Positions 9,228 to 17,656 of a stretch of DNA of 17,656 nucleotides are shown piece by piece. The DNA comes from Podila epigama. Lineage: Eukaryota > Mortierellomycota > Mortierellomycetes > Mortierellales > Mortierellaceae. The translations under genes and the position numbers were made by a program. Position 1 is the stretch's first letter. Each line of letters begins with the position of its first letter. Location of the stretch: positions 1 through 17,656 of the forward strand of contig JAAAVE010000514.1 of assembly GCA_015679605.1 (NCBI GenBank). The letters are read 5' to 3'. The notes beneath the pieces were generated by a model. It was not told where the DNA came from. It worked only from the letters and a program-made list of their open reading frames with translations, and did no database searches.

Positions 9228-11067
9228 CTAACTGCTCAGAGTAAACTGCTCCAGCTCATCATTGCTTCGGGCCCAATTCTTGAGAACAGTGTCATGGAGC
9301 TGCTCTCGTGTCTTGACATACGCCTCCGAGAGGCCCTTCCACGCCGAGTACGGTGCTGTCGCAGGTTCTAAAGGCATTGGGACCCCATGTGTCTCGGATA
9401 CAGTAGTCCAAAGTGCAACCGCACTCTGAAGCATCCCCATCTTGCATATTTGACTCCTTGACTTTGGCGGGATCTGTTTCTTGGCTGATGCACCTGCCTT
9501 GCACCCATTAACAAGCACCTCCGAACCCAATGATCCCGATATCCACGATATACCTGAGAAAGATAGAAATAGAGAGTGTGAGAAAGTGGCTCAAGAATGA
9601 ACAGTTGGCATGCTGGTCCTTCAGGAAACTGGCAACTCGACCACAAAATTCTCAAACTTACTGGCTGCACTCGCTACTGGCATTGGAATGGATGAAAGCT
9701 CCTCCTTGTTCAAGTTTTGATCCACCATGGTCACCTTGTCCTTGCTGTACTCGAACGGAATGTCGGTCGAGCATACAATGACGGGGTGTGGCCTATACTG
9801 CTTCTCTGATGTCACATCCAAGCAGTCGCAAGTCTTCAGGCGTCCTGATAATGCCCTTTCCAGTGCTTCCTCATCAAACAATTCCATTGTTATCACTGAC
9901 GTGAGGTAGATCGGAGCCAGGAACGGAGCCACTAATCCTGATGTTAGTCCCAGGATGCTCCACCGCGCCATCTTGTCACTGCATGACATGGAGAGCGTCG
10001 GTTCAGAGTCCACTCTCCCTGGCTTTGTTCGCAAGACCCCAACAGAAGCATAATCAAGACGACCTCGACGGAAATCTAAAGCATGTCTACAACCAGACTT
10101 GCCAAGGTCGTCTTCTTGTAGACCGTCGTCTATCTTGACCTTCTTGTTGTGGCCCGAGTCATCCGATACCCCTGCAGACATGGCTTCCTGTGGCCGCTTG
10201 GCACCTACATCTGCGCTCTCTTGGTTTTTTCCTTTGAAGAATGCATTACGGGACTCTTCACTCTGAATACCTGCCAGACTTGCGGTGGTAGCATCTCCGC
10301 CTAAATTCATGACAATAAGTTGACCTCGCGTAAGTGATGTTGCCTTTCTGATGTCGAGCCCATCAATGAAGATCAAACATGAGAACGTGTGCTTATTTCT
10401 TACAGGGTGCCTGGCTGACATAAAGATGGAACTTTGTGTCTGCTTGTGAAAAATTAAATAGTGGCCCTCCATGCTCCCCTCCAGTGAATCGAAACTTGTT
10501 CTTGGTACACTGGGGGTCGCGTACACATGCCTGCAACTCGTTGAGGCACCATCTTGTAACAAAGAAGGATAGTCAGGGTAAGAAGAGAAGAAAAGAAGAA
10601 AAGATGTAAGCCATCGAATAAACCTAACCCTGCGAAAAATGAATATTAAATAATAGAGAAAACCAACATACTTGTTGAATCCTCTTCTGGCCAGTATCTC
10701 AGCATGACAGTCGTTCAAGAGATCACCTCGTGGCGACTGCTTTCCTTGTGGTAGGCATTTGCTCCCAGTTCTATGTTTATGCATACAAATAAGAAAAGAA
10801 CCAAATCAATACCCTATTATCTTTTCGTTAGCTACTTCTAATATTCATTGTTGCGCCAAACCCATACCCTATTGAGATACACTCTATGTTCCAGACGCCT
10901 GGTTCAGACTTTGAAGGGGTTGTCATAACAATGCCACTGAGAATCGTCCATTCCGCCTGTCCATTGCTTCGTCTAGCTGGCTTCCCATGTTTGGGAAGCT
11001 TGTTGAACTGTGCATGACATTCCTTTACAATTTCAGAAGTCAGGTCCTTGGTGAAGCATGTCCGCAT
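9228..11067 (-). CDS. TAD1: tRNA-specific adenosine deaminase Tad1/ADAT1
   Basis: Zinc-dependent deaminase of the ADAR/ADAT1 family that converts A37 next to the anticodon of tRNA-Ala to inosine. Exons are 10868-11067, 10672-10770, 10404-10552, 9662-10300 and 9228-9553, giving 470 residues. Substrate-domain motifs: GTGSKCLPQG at 67-76; catalytic HAE (His89 zinc ligand, Glu91 proton donor) in NDCHAEILARRGFNK; the second ligand Cys150 in APCGDATTASL, whose codon is split by an intron; and the third ligand Cys256 in SMSCSDKMARW, preceded by GVLRTKPGR. About 75 poorly conserved, charged residues (roughly 163-230) lie between the second and third zinc regions. The C-terminus has SISWISGSLGSEVLVNG, the usual ADAT1 closing part. 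There are no double-stranded-RNA binding domains, which argues for ADAT1 rather than ADAR. It shares a promoter region with PRP40. Confidence 0.93.
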
Positions 11068-11236
11068 TTAGAATGACAACAAGAAGTCAGGAACGTTTTT
11101 TTCTTTGTCAAGAAAAAAAAGCCTACCAGTCAAGTAATCACGTGAACCAGATCAGCATTTTTTCTTTTTTCTTTTTTTCTTACAATGATTGTGATTGAAA
11201 TTGAAATCCTTTTTAAGACCATTCATATTGTCAGTC
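11068..11236. promoter_or_regulatory. Divergent promoter TAD1 / PRP40 with CACGTG palindrome
   Basis: These 169 bp separate two divergent start codons. An 8-bp palindrome TCACGTGA (11138-11145, core CACGTG 11139-11144) lies near the middle, about 70 bp from the TAD1 ATG and 90 bp from the PRP40 ATG. CACGTG is the classical site of bHLH factors such as Cbf1 and Pho4; factor identity is inference. A T-rich tract with C interruptions (about 11157-11181) precedes PRP40, and T-rich/A-rich runs lie on the TAD1 side. Confidence 0.6.
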
Positions 11237-14200
11237 ATGGACACCTCGCATACAACCTCGACGCCAGGTACTCCTGGTAAGACACTTTGGACAGAATATA
11301 CCCACCAAGATGGACGCAAGTACTACTATCATACTGTCACCAAGCAGACTGTGTGGCAGAAACCAATTGAGCTTAAATCTGCCATGGAGGTAATGTGTCC
11401 TTTTTATTTTTTTTTTCTTTTTGTATATTTCGTAAAAGTTTGCAAGTAAAACGTCCCTATAACTAACCTTCTAAAATGCATAAATGACAACAACAACAAC
11501 GGCAACAATCTTGTTATGAGTAGCTCGCCTTTGAGGCAAGCCCATGGAAAGAGTACACGACACCAGAGGGCAAAAAGTACTATCACAATGCTACAACAAA
11601 GGAAACAGTTTGGACTGTGCCTGCCGAGTACAAGGAGCTTTTGGATCGATTAGCCGAGGAAAAAGCAAAGGATAAGAATACTGCATCGACACCTCAGGCA
11701 GTCACACCTTCATCCTCGACTACACTCTCGCCTGCAGCATCGACCGCAGTTACTCCAGTCATCGGATCTCAACCCTTGACTCCATCGCATGCAAACATTG
11801 CCCCAATCGGACGACCAGAGGCCGTACCTCTATCTGGGCTACCCCCTCCCGCGTCTACATATCAGCCTCATCGGCCGCCTTTCACACCACAGCAACAAGC
11901 ACCACGGCCCCAGCGGTTTCAACAGTCGTTTGTTCCTGCTGTGACTGAGAGCATCCCAGCTACTGGAACAAATGGAGCTGGTGTGAGTGTAACCAAAATT
12001 CCAGAATTTGCTACAAAGGAGGAGGCTGAAAAGGCTTTCAAGAATCTTTTGAAGGAAACAGTATGTATCCTTATTTTCGAAGACGTGATACGCTACAGCA
12101 ATGTTTCTTTGAAAGAAAGAAAAAACGAACAAGTATCAACATGTAATTTCAATTCCATGACAAATAGGGTGTAACTTCCACCTGGACATGGGAGCAGACG
12201 ATGCGCGCTGTCGTGACAAACCCTCTTTACCGAGCCTTGAAGACAACAGCAGAGCGCAAGACCGCATTCCAGGAATACGTGGATGAGCGCCGGATTCAGG
12301 AAAAGCAAGAGGAAAAGGCAAAGCAACAGAAGCTTCGGCAGGATTTTATTGCTCTTTTGGAAAACAGTGACAAGGTGACCCACGCTAGCCGGTACACGAC
12401 CATTTCTCGCCTCTTTGCAGAGGAGCCGGCATTCAAGGCTATTGAGGATGATCGAATCCGGTATTCAATTTTTGACAATCATTTATCAGAGCTGATACGT
12501 AAAGAGAAGGAAGAGGCTCGTTTGAAGAGGAAGGCAGGCATGTCGGCATTAACGGCACTGTTGCAGTCAATCAAGGAGATCATATTTATGACCCGTTGGG
12601 CTGAAGCAAAGGAAATTCTTCAAGATAAGGAAGAATTCAAGACAGACACCATACAAGTTTTGAATAAGATTGACCAGTTGAGTGTCTATGAAGATCATAT
12701 CAAGCAGCTTGAGAAGGAATACGATCAACAGCGGTCTCGGGATCGAACTCTACGAAAGCGTGCAGAGCGCAAGCGACGTGAGGCGTTCAAGGAGCTGTTG
12801 GCAGAGTTCCGTGGCAAGGGTCAACTGAATGCCAAGACAAACTGGATGCAAATTCACCCGCTCATTAAGGATGATCCTCGGTATCAGGACGTTCTTGGCC
12901 AGCCAGGGTCGAATCCAATGGAGCTCTTTTGGGATCTTATCGAGGATCTTGATGAAAGGTTGTACCAGGACCGTAAACTTGTCCAAGACGTGCTCAAGGT
13001 AATCTATCATTCAGTTTTATTTCCTACTCTCTCGCTTATTCATGCTTCGTTTATCTTTCTGATCCCTTTTTGAGAATCACAGCTTTTTATTTTTATTTAT
13101 TTTTTTTTTTTGTTGTTGTTGGAAATGTCATTCATGGAATTAACTCGCTTGTTGCCCTAACTTAGAACATTGACTATGAGATTGTGCCCGAAACAACCTT
13201 TGAGCAGTTTGAGGAGATGATGAAGAAGCATGAAAAGACATCGACTCTGGTGTCTGAGGATCTCGTATTAATCTTTGAGCAGGTAAGATGGCGAGCTACG
13301 TGTTTTAATGTTGGGTGATTGAATATCACATGGCATACTGTTAAAGCGCATCAAGCAGAATCATAATTGGAGTATCTCTTAACATATACAAAAAAAACTA
13401 TGGAATGTCTGATTGTACATATGATGATATAGCTTTTGGCAAAGGCTGTTCATCGTGCCAAGGAAGAAAAGCGCCGCCAGGAAAAGGTGGCACGCAAGAA
13501 AGCAGAGTCGTTCCGGTTCATGCTCAAGAACCTTTCTCCTGCGGTGACTGTTGAATCGACTTGGGATGATGTCAAACTCAAGTCTGAATCCACGCCCGAG
13601 TATCTTGCAGTCGAAAACGATGAAAAGCGCAAGGAGATTTTTGACCGTTACATTGAGCGATTGAAGGTAAGTTGGAGACTGTCTAGCTTTAGCTTTTCTG
13701 AGGAGACTAGAAAAGAGAATCATCGTCCTAACAAAAAGCTAACGATTCTCTTTGCTTTTCGATACTCTCTTTCCATTTTTAAGGAGAGAATTGCCAAGAA
13801 CCAGAACAGTGACGATGAGGATGGATCGATCCTCGAGGATGATGCGGATTATGCTGGCAGTAGCCGAAAGTCGGGGGCTGTGTCATCATCTCCAGCGATT
13901 GGCTCGTCTGCGGATCGTAAGAGAGGCTCTAGTACAAATCCCATCAGTAGTAGTGGCAGTAGCAAACAAGGGTACTCGTATCAACGCACCCATCATTCGC
14001 ATCATCACCATAGCCATTCGAGCACTACCTCTAACACCGAGTCGCATCGTCGTGATGGAAAAGAGTCTTCGTCAACAAAACGCCCTCATGGGGATGAAAG
14101 GACTTTTAAAGGAGATAACGACAGTGGATCGGAAGGAGAGAAGGGTCAACAAGCAAAGGTACCGTCCATGTGCATTTTTTCCCCCCTTTGTACTCTGTTC

Positions 14201-14385
14201 TTTTTTTCGCTTTAATTTACCAACATGCATCACAATATTAACATTCTTTTGGGATATATTCTCCACTCTAGAAATCAAAACCGAATGATTCGACCGAGGG
14301 ACAGGAGTCAAGCACAACTGACAAGGTGCCTGAAGTTGAAATGTCAAACTCACAAGAAGAAGGCGAGGTTGTGGAGGGTTCATAA
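11237..14385 (+). CDS. PRP40: Pre-mRNA splicing factor Prp40 (U1 snRNP associated, WW-FF protein)
   Basis: Nuclear scaffold of the U1 snRNP that bridges the 5' splice site to branch-point factors. Exons are 11237-11389, 11524-12060, 12168-12998, 13166-13282, 13433-13666, 13784-14158 and 14272-14385, all phase 0, giving 786 residues. WW1 (Trp18, Trp40, Pro43) and WW2 (Trp59, Trp81, Pro84) are at the N-terminus, split by intron 1. A Pro/Ser/Thr/Gln-rich linker runs to about residue 210. FF-type repeats follow at roughly 216-270, 285-341, 355-412, 432-494 and 567-624, with basic Lys/Arg/Glu linkers. The tail from 625 is low complexity: Ser-rich, a His/Ser patch, then acidic. Two WW plus FF domains without a third WW or RRM fits Prp40/PRPF40 rather than TCERG1. 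FF boundaries are by eye. Confidence 0.94.
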
Positions 14386-14701
14386 ATGTAACAAAACTAA
14401 AGGGATATTCTCAATTAGAAAATAAAAAAAAGAAAAAAAAGTGAGGCGCATTGGCTATTGAAAAATGAAAGTAAAATTTATTGCATAATATGAAAGGGGG
14501 AAAAACTTGAGGTGGATCCAGAGGCATGAGGGTCGAAAGAAAGAAAGAAAGAAATAAAAAAAAAATGTTTGCAAAAGACTTGGATTGAGAAAGGTGCCAC
14601 GTTTCGATGATTGCAGCAAACATGAATGACAAAAATAAAAACAATAGCACATATATTTCTTTTTCGTTTCTGTCTTGTTACTGCTTCTTCTAATGTCGCA
14701 T
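14386..14701. other. Convergent intergenic region (PRP40 and ATP4 3' UTRs)
   Basis: These 316 bp lie between the PRP40 and ATP4 stop codons. An AATAAA hexamer at 14421-14426, about 36 nt after the PRP40 stop, is a plausible poly(A) signal followed by A-rich sequence. A (GAAA)5 repeat lies further on. No ORF with family character is seen. Confidence 0.55.
14535..14554 (-). repeat. (GAAA)5 microsatellite, (TTTC)5 in ATP4 3' UTR sense
   Basis: Five perfect GAAA units on the plus strand are followed by an A-rich run. In the sense of ATP4 this is a (UUUC) tract about 150 nt after the stop codon, if the transcript extends that far. Confidence 0.9.
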
Positions 14702-16212
14702 TTAAGCCTTGCCGGCAATCTTCTCGACCTGGCTGATGGACTCGGCCAAGATCTGGGACTGGAGCTTGGGGTCCAACAGATCGGCCTTGATCTTCTCGAT
14801 CATGTAGGCAGCGAGCTTGGACTGCTCGCGCTCGCGGACAGAGGCCTCATAGCGAACCCACGAGTCGAGGACAGACTTGACCTCGGCCGACATGGCGGTC
14901 TTCTGCTTAAGCTCAAAGGCCTCAGCCTCGAGCTTGGCAGTCTCCTTGGAGAGAGCGTAGAGGGCCTTGGTGACCTCGACGACATCCTTCATCTGACCAA
15001 CCTGGTCGATGCGGTCCTCGACAGCGGCCTTGTGGTCAACGCGAGCCTTCTCGAGAACGGAGCGGATCTTGTTGATGTGGCCATCAGCCCACTCGTTGAA
15101 GGGCTCACGGGCAGACTTGACGATACCACCGAAAGTGGCAGCAAAGGCAAGCAAGACCAAAGACTCCTCGTTGAAGACATAAATCTCCTTGGAGATCAAG
15201 TAGGTGGCGGCACCGGCAATGGCGGTGACGTATCCAGTCTTGGAGATCAAAGAGTTGCCGGGGAGAGAGTCAATGATGCTCTGGGCCTTGCTCTCGGGCG
15301 AGACCTGCTTCTCTATAGTATCATATAGTATCAAAGAGACGAGAAAAGGGTCGTGTCAGCCAAAAAAATAAAGAAGCGTGTTCCCCCTGGAATAGTTTCC
15401 CGAGGCAGAATAGAAAATGAACATTCCAAGGTCCCGAAAAGTCCAAGAATCCGATATCCCACAATATAACAATGCATGGTCGCTAACCTTCAGTAGAGGT
15501 GGCCATGTGGCGAATACTAAAGCAAGAGAGATAGAGAGGAGAGTGCATTAGGACCCGGACTGGTTCGTTCATAGAAAGATACATCCGATAGGAGTCAATT
15601 GATAAGTTGAAAGACTTACGCAACGGAGGCAGTGGAGCGCTGGGCAGCGAGCATAGGGCGCACAGCGGCGACTATTTAAATTAATATCAAGGATGTTTAT
15701 AACATGAGCATGACAGTTTGACGATACAGTAGTAGCTTCTTCTGACGTGGGGATCGAGTGCAAGATGCGCGAAAGATTCGATGGAAATATGTGGAATCAG
15801 ATTGTTGCCATGTTGTACATCAGAGTGTGTTGTTTTTTGCTTGAAAGTGTGTTGATGTGCTCTTATCCAGTGATGCACTGTTGTGCACGGTTTCAACATT
15901 GCAAGTGTAGCCATGATCAAATCATGACGCCATCCAGTGTGTTGATTTTGATGATTAAATGAATGATTCATCATATTCTTCGTTACTCGTCTTCCTCTTT
16001 CCTCTTTGACCAAATGAAAGTGTTGATATTTTGAATGTAGGCGAAAGGAATCTTGGTTCCTGGAGAAAAAAAAAGTAAAGACTGTCTGCTGATTTGAGTA
16101 GATCCCGAGAATTCGAGTCGTGAATGATGAGTGAAAGGTGAATCATCTCGAATGAACGAGGTGGCTCTGGCCAATTACCCGAAGAGCTCTTGGTCAAAAG
16201 ACGGAGGGCCAT
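14702..16212 (-). CDS. ATP4: Mitochondrial F1Fo ATP synthase subunit b (Atp4)
   Basis: Peripheral-stalk subunit that links Fo in the inner membrane to the F1 head. Exons are 16179-16212, 15620-15671, 15488-15516 and 14702-15312 (34, 52, 29 and 611 nt), giving 241 residues; yeast Atp4 is 244. The start has a strong context (CATCACCATGGCC). Residues 1-35 (MALRLLTKSSSVAAVRPMLA onward) have no acidic residue and several Arg/Lys, a matrix presequence spread over three tiny exons. Two hydrophobic segments at about 64-80 and 88-104 form the membrane hairpin, followed by REPFNEWADGH and a long charged helix ending VEKIAGKA. Codons are strongly biased to C/G endings (GAG, AAG, GTC), unlike TAD1 or DNM1, which fits high expression. 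The first exon is proposed because its phase and sequence complete the presequence; a start at Met18 in exon 2 is the alternative. Confidence 0.93.
15672..16178 (-). other. ATP4: Long first intron of ATP4 (507 nt)
   Basis: The donor is GTAATT and the acceptor ATAG. It is nearly three times longer than any other intron in the window. It contains stop codons in the continued frame, so retention would truncate the protein. I see no tRNA, no convincing snoRNA and no coding signal inside. Confidence 0.7.
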
Positions 16213-16265
16213 GGTGATGTGATGGAGATGGATGATGAGGGGGGGAAGAGTGGGGAGTGAGAAGC
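16213..16265 (-). promoter_or_regulatory. Pyrimidine-rich leader / core promoter of ATP4
   Basis: Read on the minus strand, the 50 nt before the ATP4 ATG are almost only C and T with a few A (CTCCCCACTCTTCCCCCC and CATC repeats). This is typical of strongly expressed fungal genes. No TATA box or CCAAT box is evident close by. Confidence 0.5.
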
Positions 16266-16361
16266 GATCAGATTGAATCGGTTCCATGCGGGTTTCCCTC
16301 TACAAACAATAGGCTACAAGCCACAGCAATATATAATTGCACATATTTCTTCAATTGAACA

Positions 16362-16475
16362 TCAAATACAACAGACTAAAAATTTTTGGGTCACTCTAGC
16401 TGGTCTTTCTTGTTTTTTTAGGTGTCCTTCGATGTCAATCTCAGGCACAAAGAGCCCTGTCTTCATTTCTTTGAT
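16362..16475 (-). other. Possible exon-like fragment with 34-codon ORF
   Basis: On the minus strand a TTCTAG acceptor-like site (ending 16476) is followed by a frame that is open to TGA at 16362-16364. An ATG at 16464-16466 would give 34 residues beginning MKTGLFVPEIDIEGH. The sequence upstream is pyrimidine-rich. The composition looks somewhat protein-like, but the fragment is short and I do not recognise it. It could be a gene remnant or chance. Confidence 0.2.
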
Positions 16476-16698
16476 CTAGAATGCAAACATCCAAATAACA
16501 TGAGAGGGTCAGGATATTGTGACGAGTAGATAGTGTGTAGAAGAGAGGAAAATGAAGAGAGGAATGAGCAATTTATTAGTGACTTATCGCACCACCTCCT
16601 ATAACCTATATCATCTCCAATGACCTCGTACTGGTCAAGAAAGACGCCGAAATGGAGGCGGTCGAGGTTTCTTGAAAGGCCGCGATAAAGACACGGAA

Positions 16699-16908
16699 TT
16701 AGGAAACCTCGATTGCCATTGAGTGCACTGCTTCTCCGAGCCGAGGTTTGTACTTTGCAATTACACCTGATGCCCGACCAACTGAGAACTGGGTCTTTTT
16801 GTCACAAGTCCTAGAGCCCCCCTTAAGATTGGGGTCTATGATGCCATCGATCTTGCATATAAACTCTACGTCCATGAACCCTTCTGTAGTCAATAGAGAG
16901 GGGTCCAT
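16699..16908 (-). other. Unrecognised 69-codon ORF, possible gene remnant
   Basis: ATG to TAA on the minus strand, 69 residues beginning MDPSLLTTEGFMDVEF and including KIDGIIDPNLKGGS. Composition is balanced and not low complexity, unlike the chance ORFs around it. The frame stays open for nine codons upstream of the ATG, back to a TAG, and a TTGACAG acceptor-like site lies just upstream of it. No family is recognised. The foldback repeat starts about 50 bp upstream of the ORF. It may be a small gene, a piece of a decayed gene or a mobile-element remnant. Confidence 0.25.
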
Positions 16909-16959
16909 TAGCGTAGCTGGTATTCCTGTCAACAACTAGGGAGTTGGGGATATCACAGA

Positions 16960-17095
16960 TTCTCAACTGCGAATACCCAATATCGCGTTTTCATAGGTTT
17001 TCTGCAATGCGAATAAAGATACAATAAAACTCTCTTTGTATTCGCATAGCAGAAAACCAGTGTATAATGCGAATATCTGCATTCGCACTTGAGAA
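16960..17095. repeat. 136-bp foldback inverted repeat (MITE-like or hairpin)
   Basis: The outer arms match at 14 of 15 positions: TTCTCAACTGCGAAT at 16960-16974 against the reverse complement of 17081-17095. The inner arms match at 19 of 20: 16996-17015 against the reverse complement of 17039-17058, around a loop of about 23 nt. The segments between are imperfectly paired. TGCGAAT occurs five times, counting both strands. No clear target-site duplication flanks it. A transcript could fold into one long hairpin. Confidence 0.85.
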
Positions 17096-17199
17096 GCCTT
17101 GTAGGACATGCAGGAGTATATGTCATCTCGCCACCAAGCGTAACGAGGTCCCAAGCAGGTCTGCCAATATGAGGTGCACACAGGCGAGGCTGAACCTGT

Positions 17200-17400
17200 T
17201 ACAATTGAAACGCCATGTTGTCGTAGATGTGAGCCTTGGAGTGTGCGGTGTTATGTGGGGATGTGGAGTAGAGGCAAGTTGCTTGTAGTGTGGTGTGGTG
17301 TGATGTGTGAATGCTGATGTTATTGAGGGTTGAAGATATCAATGATGGTGCGGAGTGGTGAAGAGCAAAGTGAATGGAGAGTGCTGAAGGGCTATTACAG
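17200..17400. other. Strand-asymmetric G/T-rich tract
   Basis: The plus strand is rich in G and T and poor in C, with a GTGTGGTGTGGTGTGATGTG run near 17288-17307. Both strands contain only chance-like ORFs here. It may be a promoter or leader of a neighbouring gene, or simple low-complexity sequence; no function is assigned. Confidence 0.35.
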
Positions 17401-17631
17401 CATGGCCCAAAAGCACGTGGGTGACTTTGTAGACAGGCTCTGTCATGAACCAAAAGCTTCAAGGTAAGGGTGTGGAGTCAATGATGAAGTTTACATTGTC
17501 ATACGAGGCCAAGAGCCCTCAGTCAACTTTGATTACAGGGTGTTTTTCACTCTTTCCATGAGTTGTTCAATATAAGTGCGCGTCACATTAAAAATTTTTC
17601 GAGAAAGTGGCGCGATTGAGGCCTTATCCTG

Positions 17632-17639
17632 TGACGTCA
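17632..17639. promoter_or_regulatory. Perfect CRE/bZIP palindrome TGACGTCA
   Basis: TGACGTCA is the full CRE site bound by ATF/CREB-type bZIP factors in fungi. It lies 17 bp from the right edge, in DNA without a gene, so it may belong to the promoter of a gene starting just outside the window. One 8-bp match could be chance. Confidence 0.45.
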
Positions 17640-17656
17640 CATCAACAGAAATACAG

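Noticed and set aside
14675-15328. 217-codon plus-strand ORF opposite ATP4 exon 4
   Set aside because: It is antisense to a certain ATP4 exon, very rich in Leu, Gly and Asp, and explained by the biased codons (GAG, AAG, GTC) of ATP4 read on the other strand.
15672-16178. Intronic C/D snoRNA in ATP4 intron 1
   Set aside because: One ATGATGA box C-like match occurs on the minus strand near 15968-15974, but the nearest suitable CTGA box is about 150 nt away and no terminal stem is seen.
16960-17095. CRISPR-like or tandem array from the repeated TGCGAAT
   Set aside because: The copies are in opposite orientations with unequal spacing and form a palindrome; this is a foldback structure, not a spaced direct-repeat array, in a eukaryotic setting.
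17199-17462. 87-codon minus-strand ORF near the right end
   Set aside because: It is rich in His, Ser and Thr because of the C/A-rich strand, has no recognised motif, and is probably chance.

Overview
The window looks like nuclear chromosomal DNA from a filamentous early-diverging fungus. I infer Mucoromycota, perhaps Mortierella-like, but this rests on overall character and is not proven. Seven protein genes sit close together on both strands. They carry 28 complete GT-AG introns, plus one cut by the left edge. Most introns are 90-180 nt, and several have CTAAC-like branch sequences. Exon joins were made by hand from splice sites, conserved family sequence and reading-frame arithmetic. Every complete model closes to an exact multiple of three.

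Layout from left to right: (1) mitochondrial glutamyl-tRNA synthetase on the minus strand (88-2032), lacking only its last short exon beyond the left edge. (2) A divergent 213-bp promoter region leads to a LYR-motif protein (2246-2969, +). (3) SAS10/UTP3, a small-subunit processome factor (3135-5468, +). (4) DNM1, the dynamin-related mitochondrial/peroxisomal fission GTPase (5827-8926, -), convergent with SAS10 and containing a 10-nt microexon. (5) TAD1/ADAT1, the tRNA-Ala A37 deaminase (9228-11067, -). (6) PRP40, a U1 snRNP-associated splicing factor with two WW and about five FF domains (11237-14385, +), divergent from TAD1 across 169 bp holding a CACGTG palindrome. (7) ATP4, subunit b of the mitochondrial ATP synthase (14702-16212, -), with a 507-nt first intron. 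(8) About 1.4 kb without a recognisable gene (16213-17656). It holds the ATP4 promoter, two weak short ORFs, a 136-bp foldback inverted repeat and a perfect CRE-type TGACGTCA near the right edge.

Four products act in or on mitochondria (GluRS, the LYR protein by family, Dnm1, Atp4) and three in RNA metabolism (Sas10, Tad1, Prp40). This looks like an ordinary housekeeping neighbourhood, not a functional cluster. I found no new multi-gene system. The items most worth a second look are the foldback element at 16960-17095, the obligate DNM1 microexon behind an A14 tract, two stop-free introns of length 3n (in DNM1 and PRP40), and the alternative 3' end of the LYR gene.
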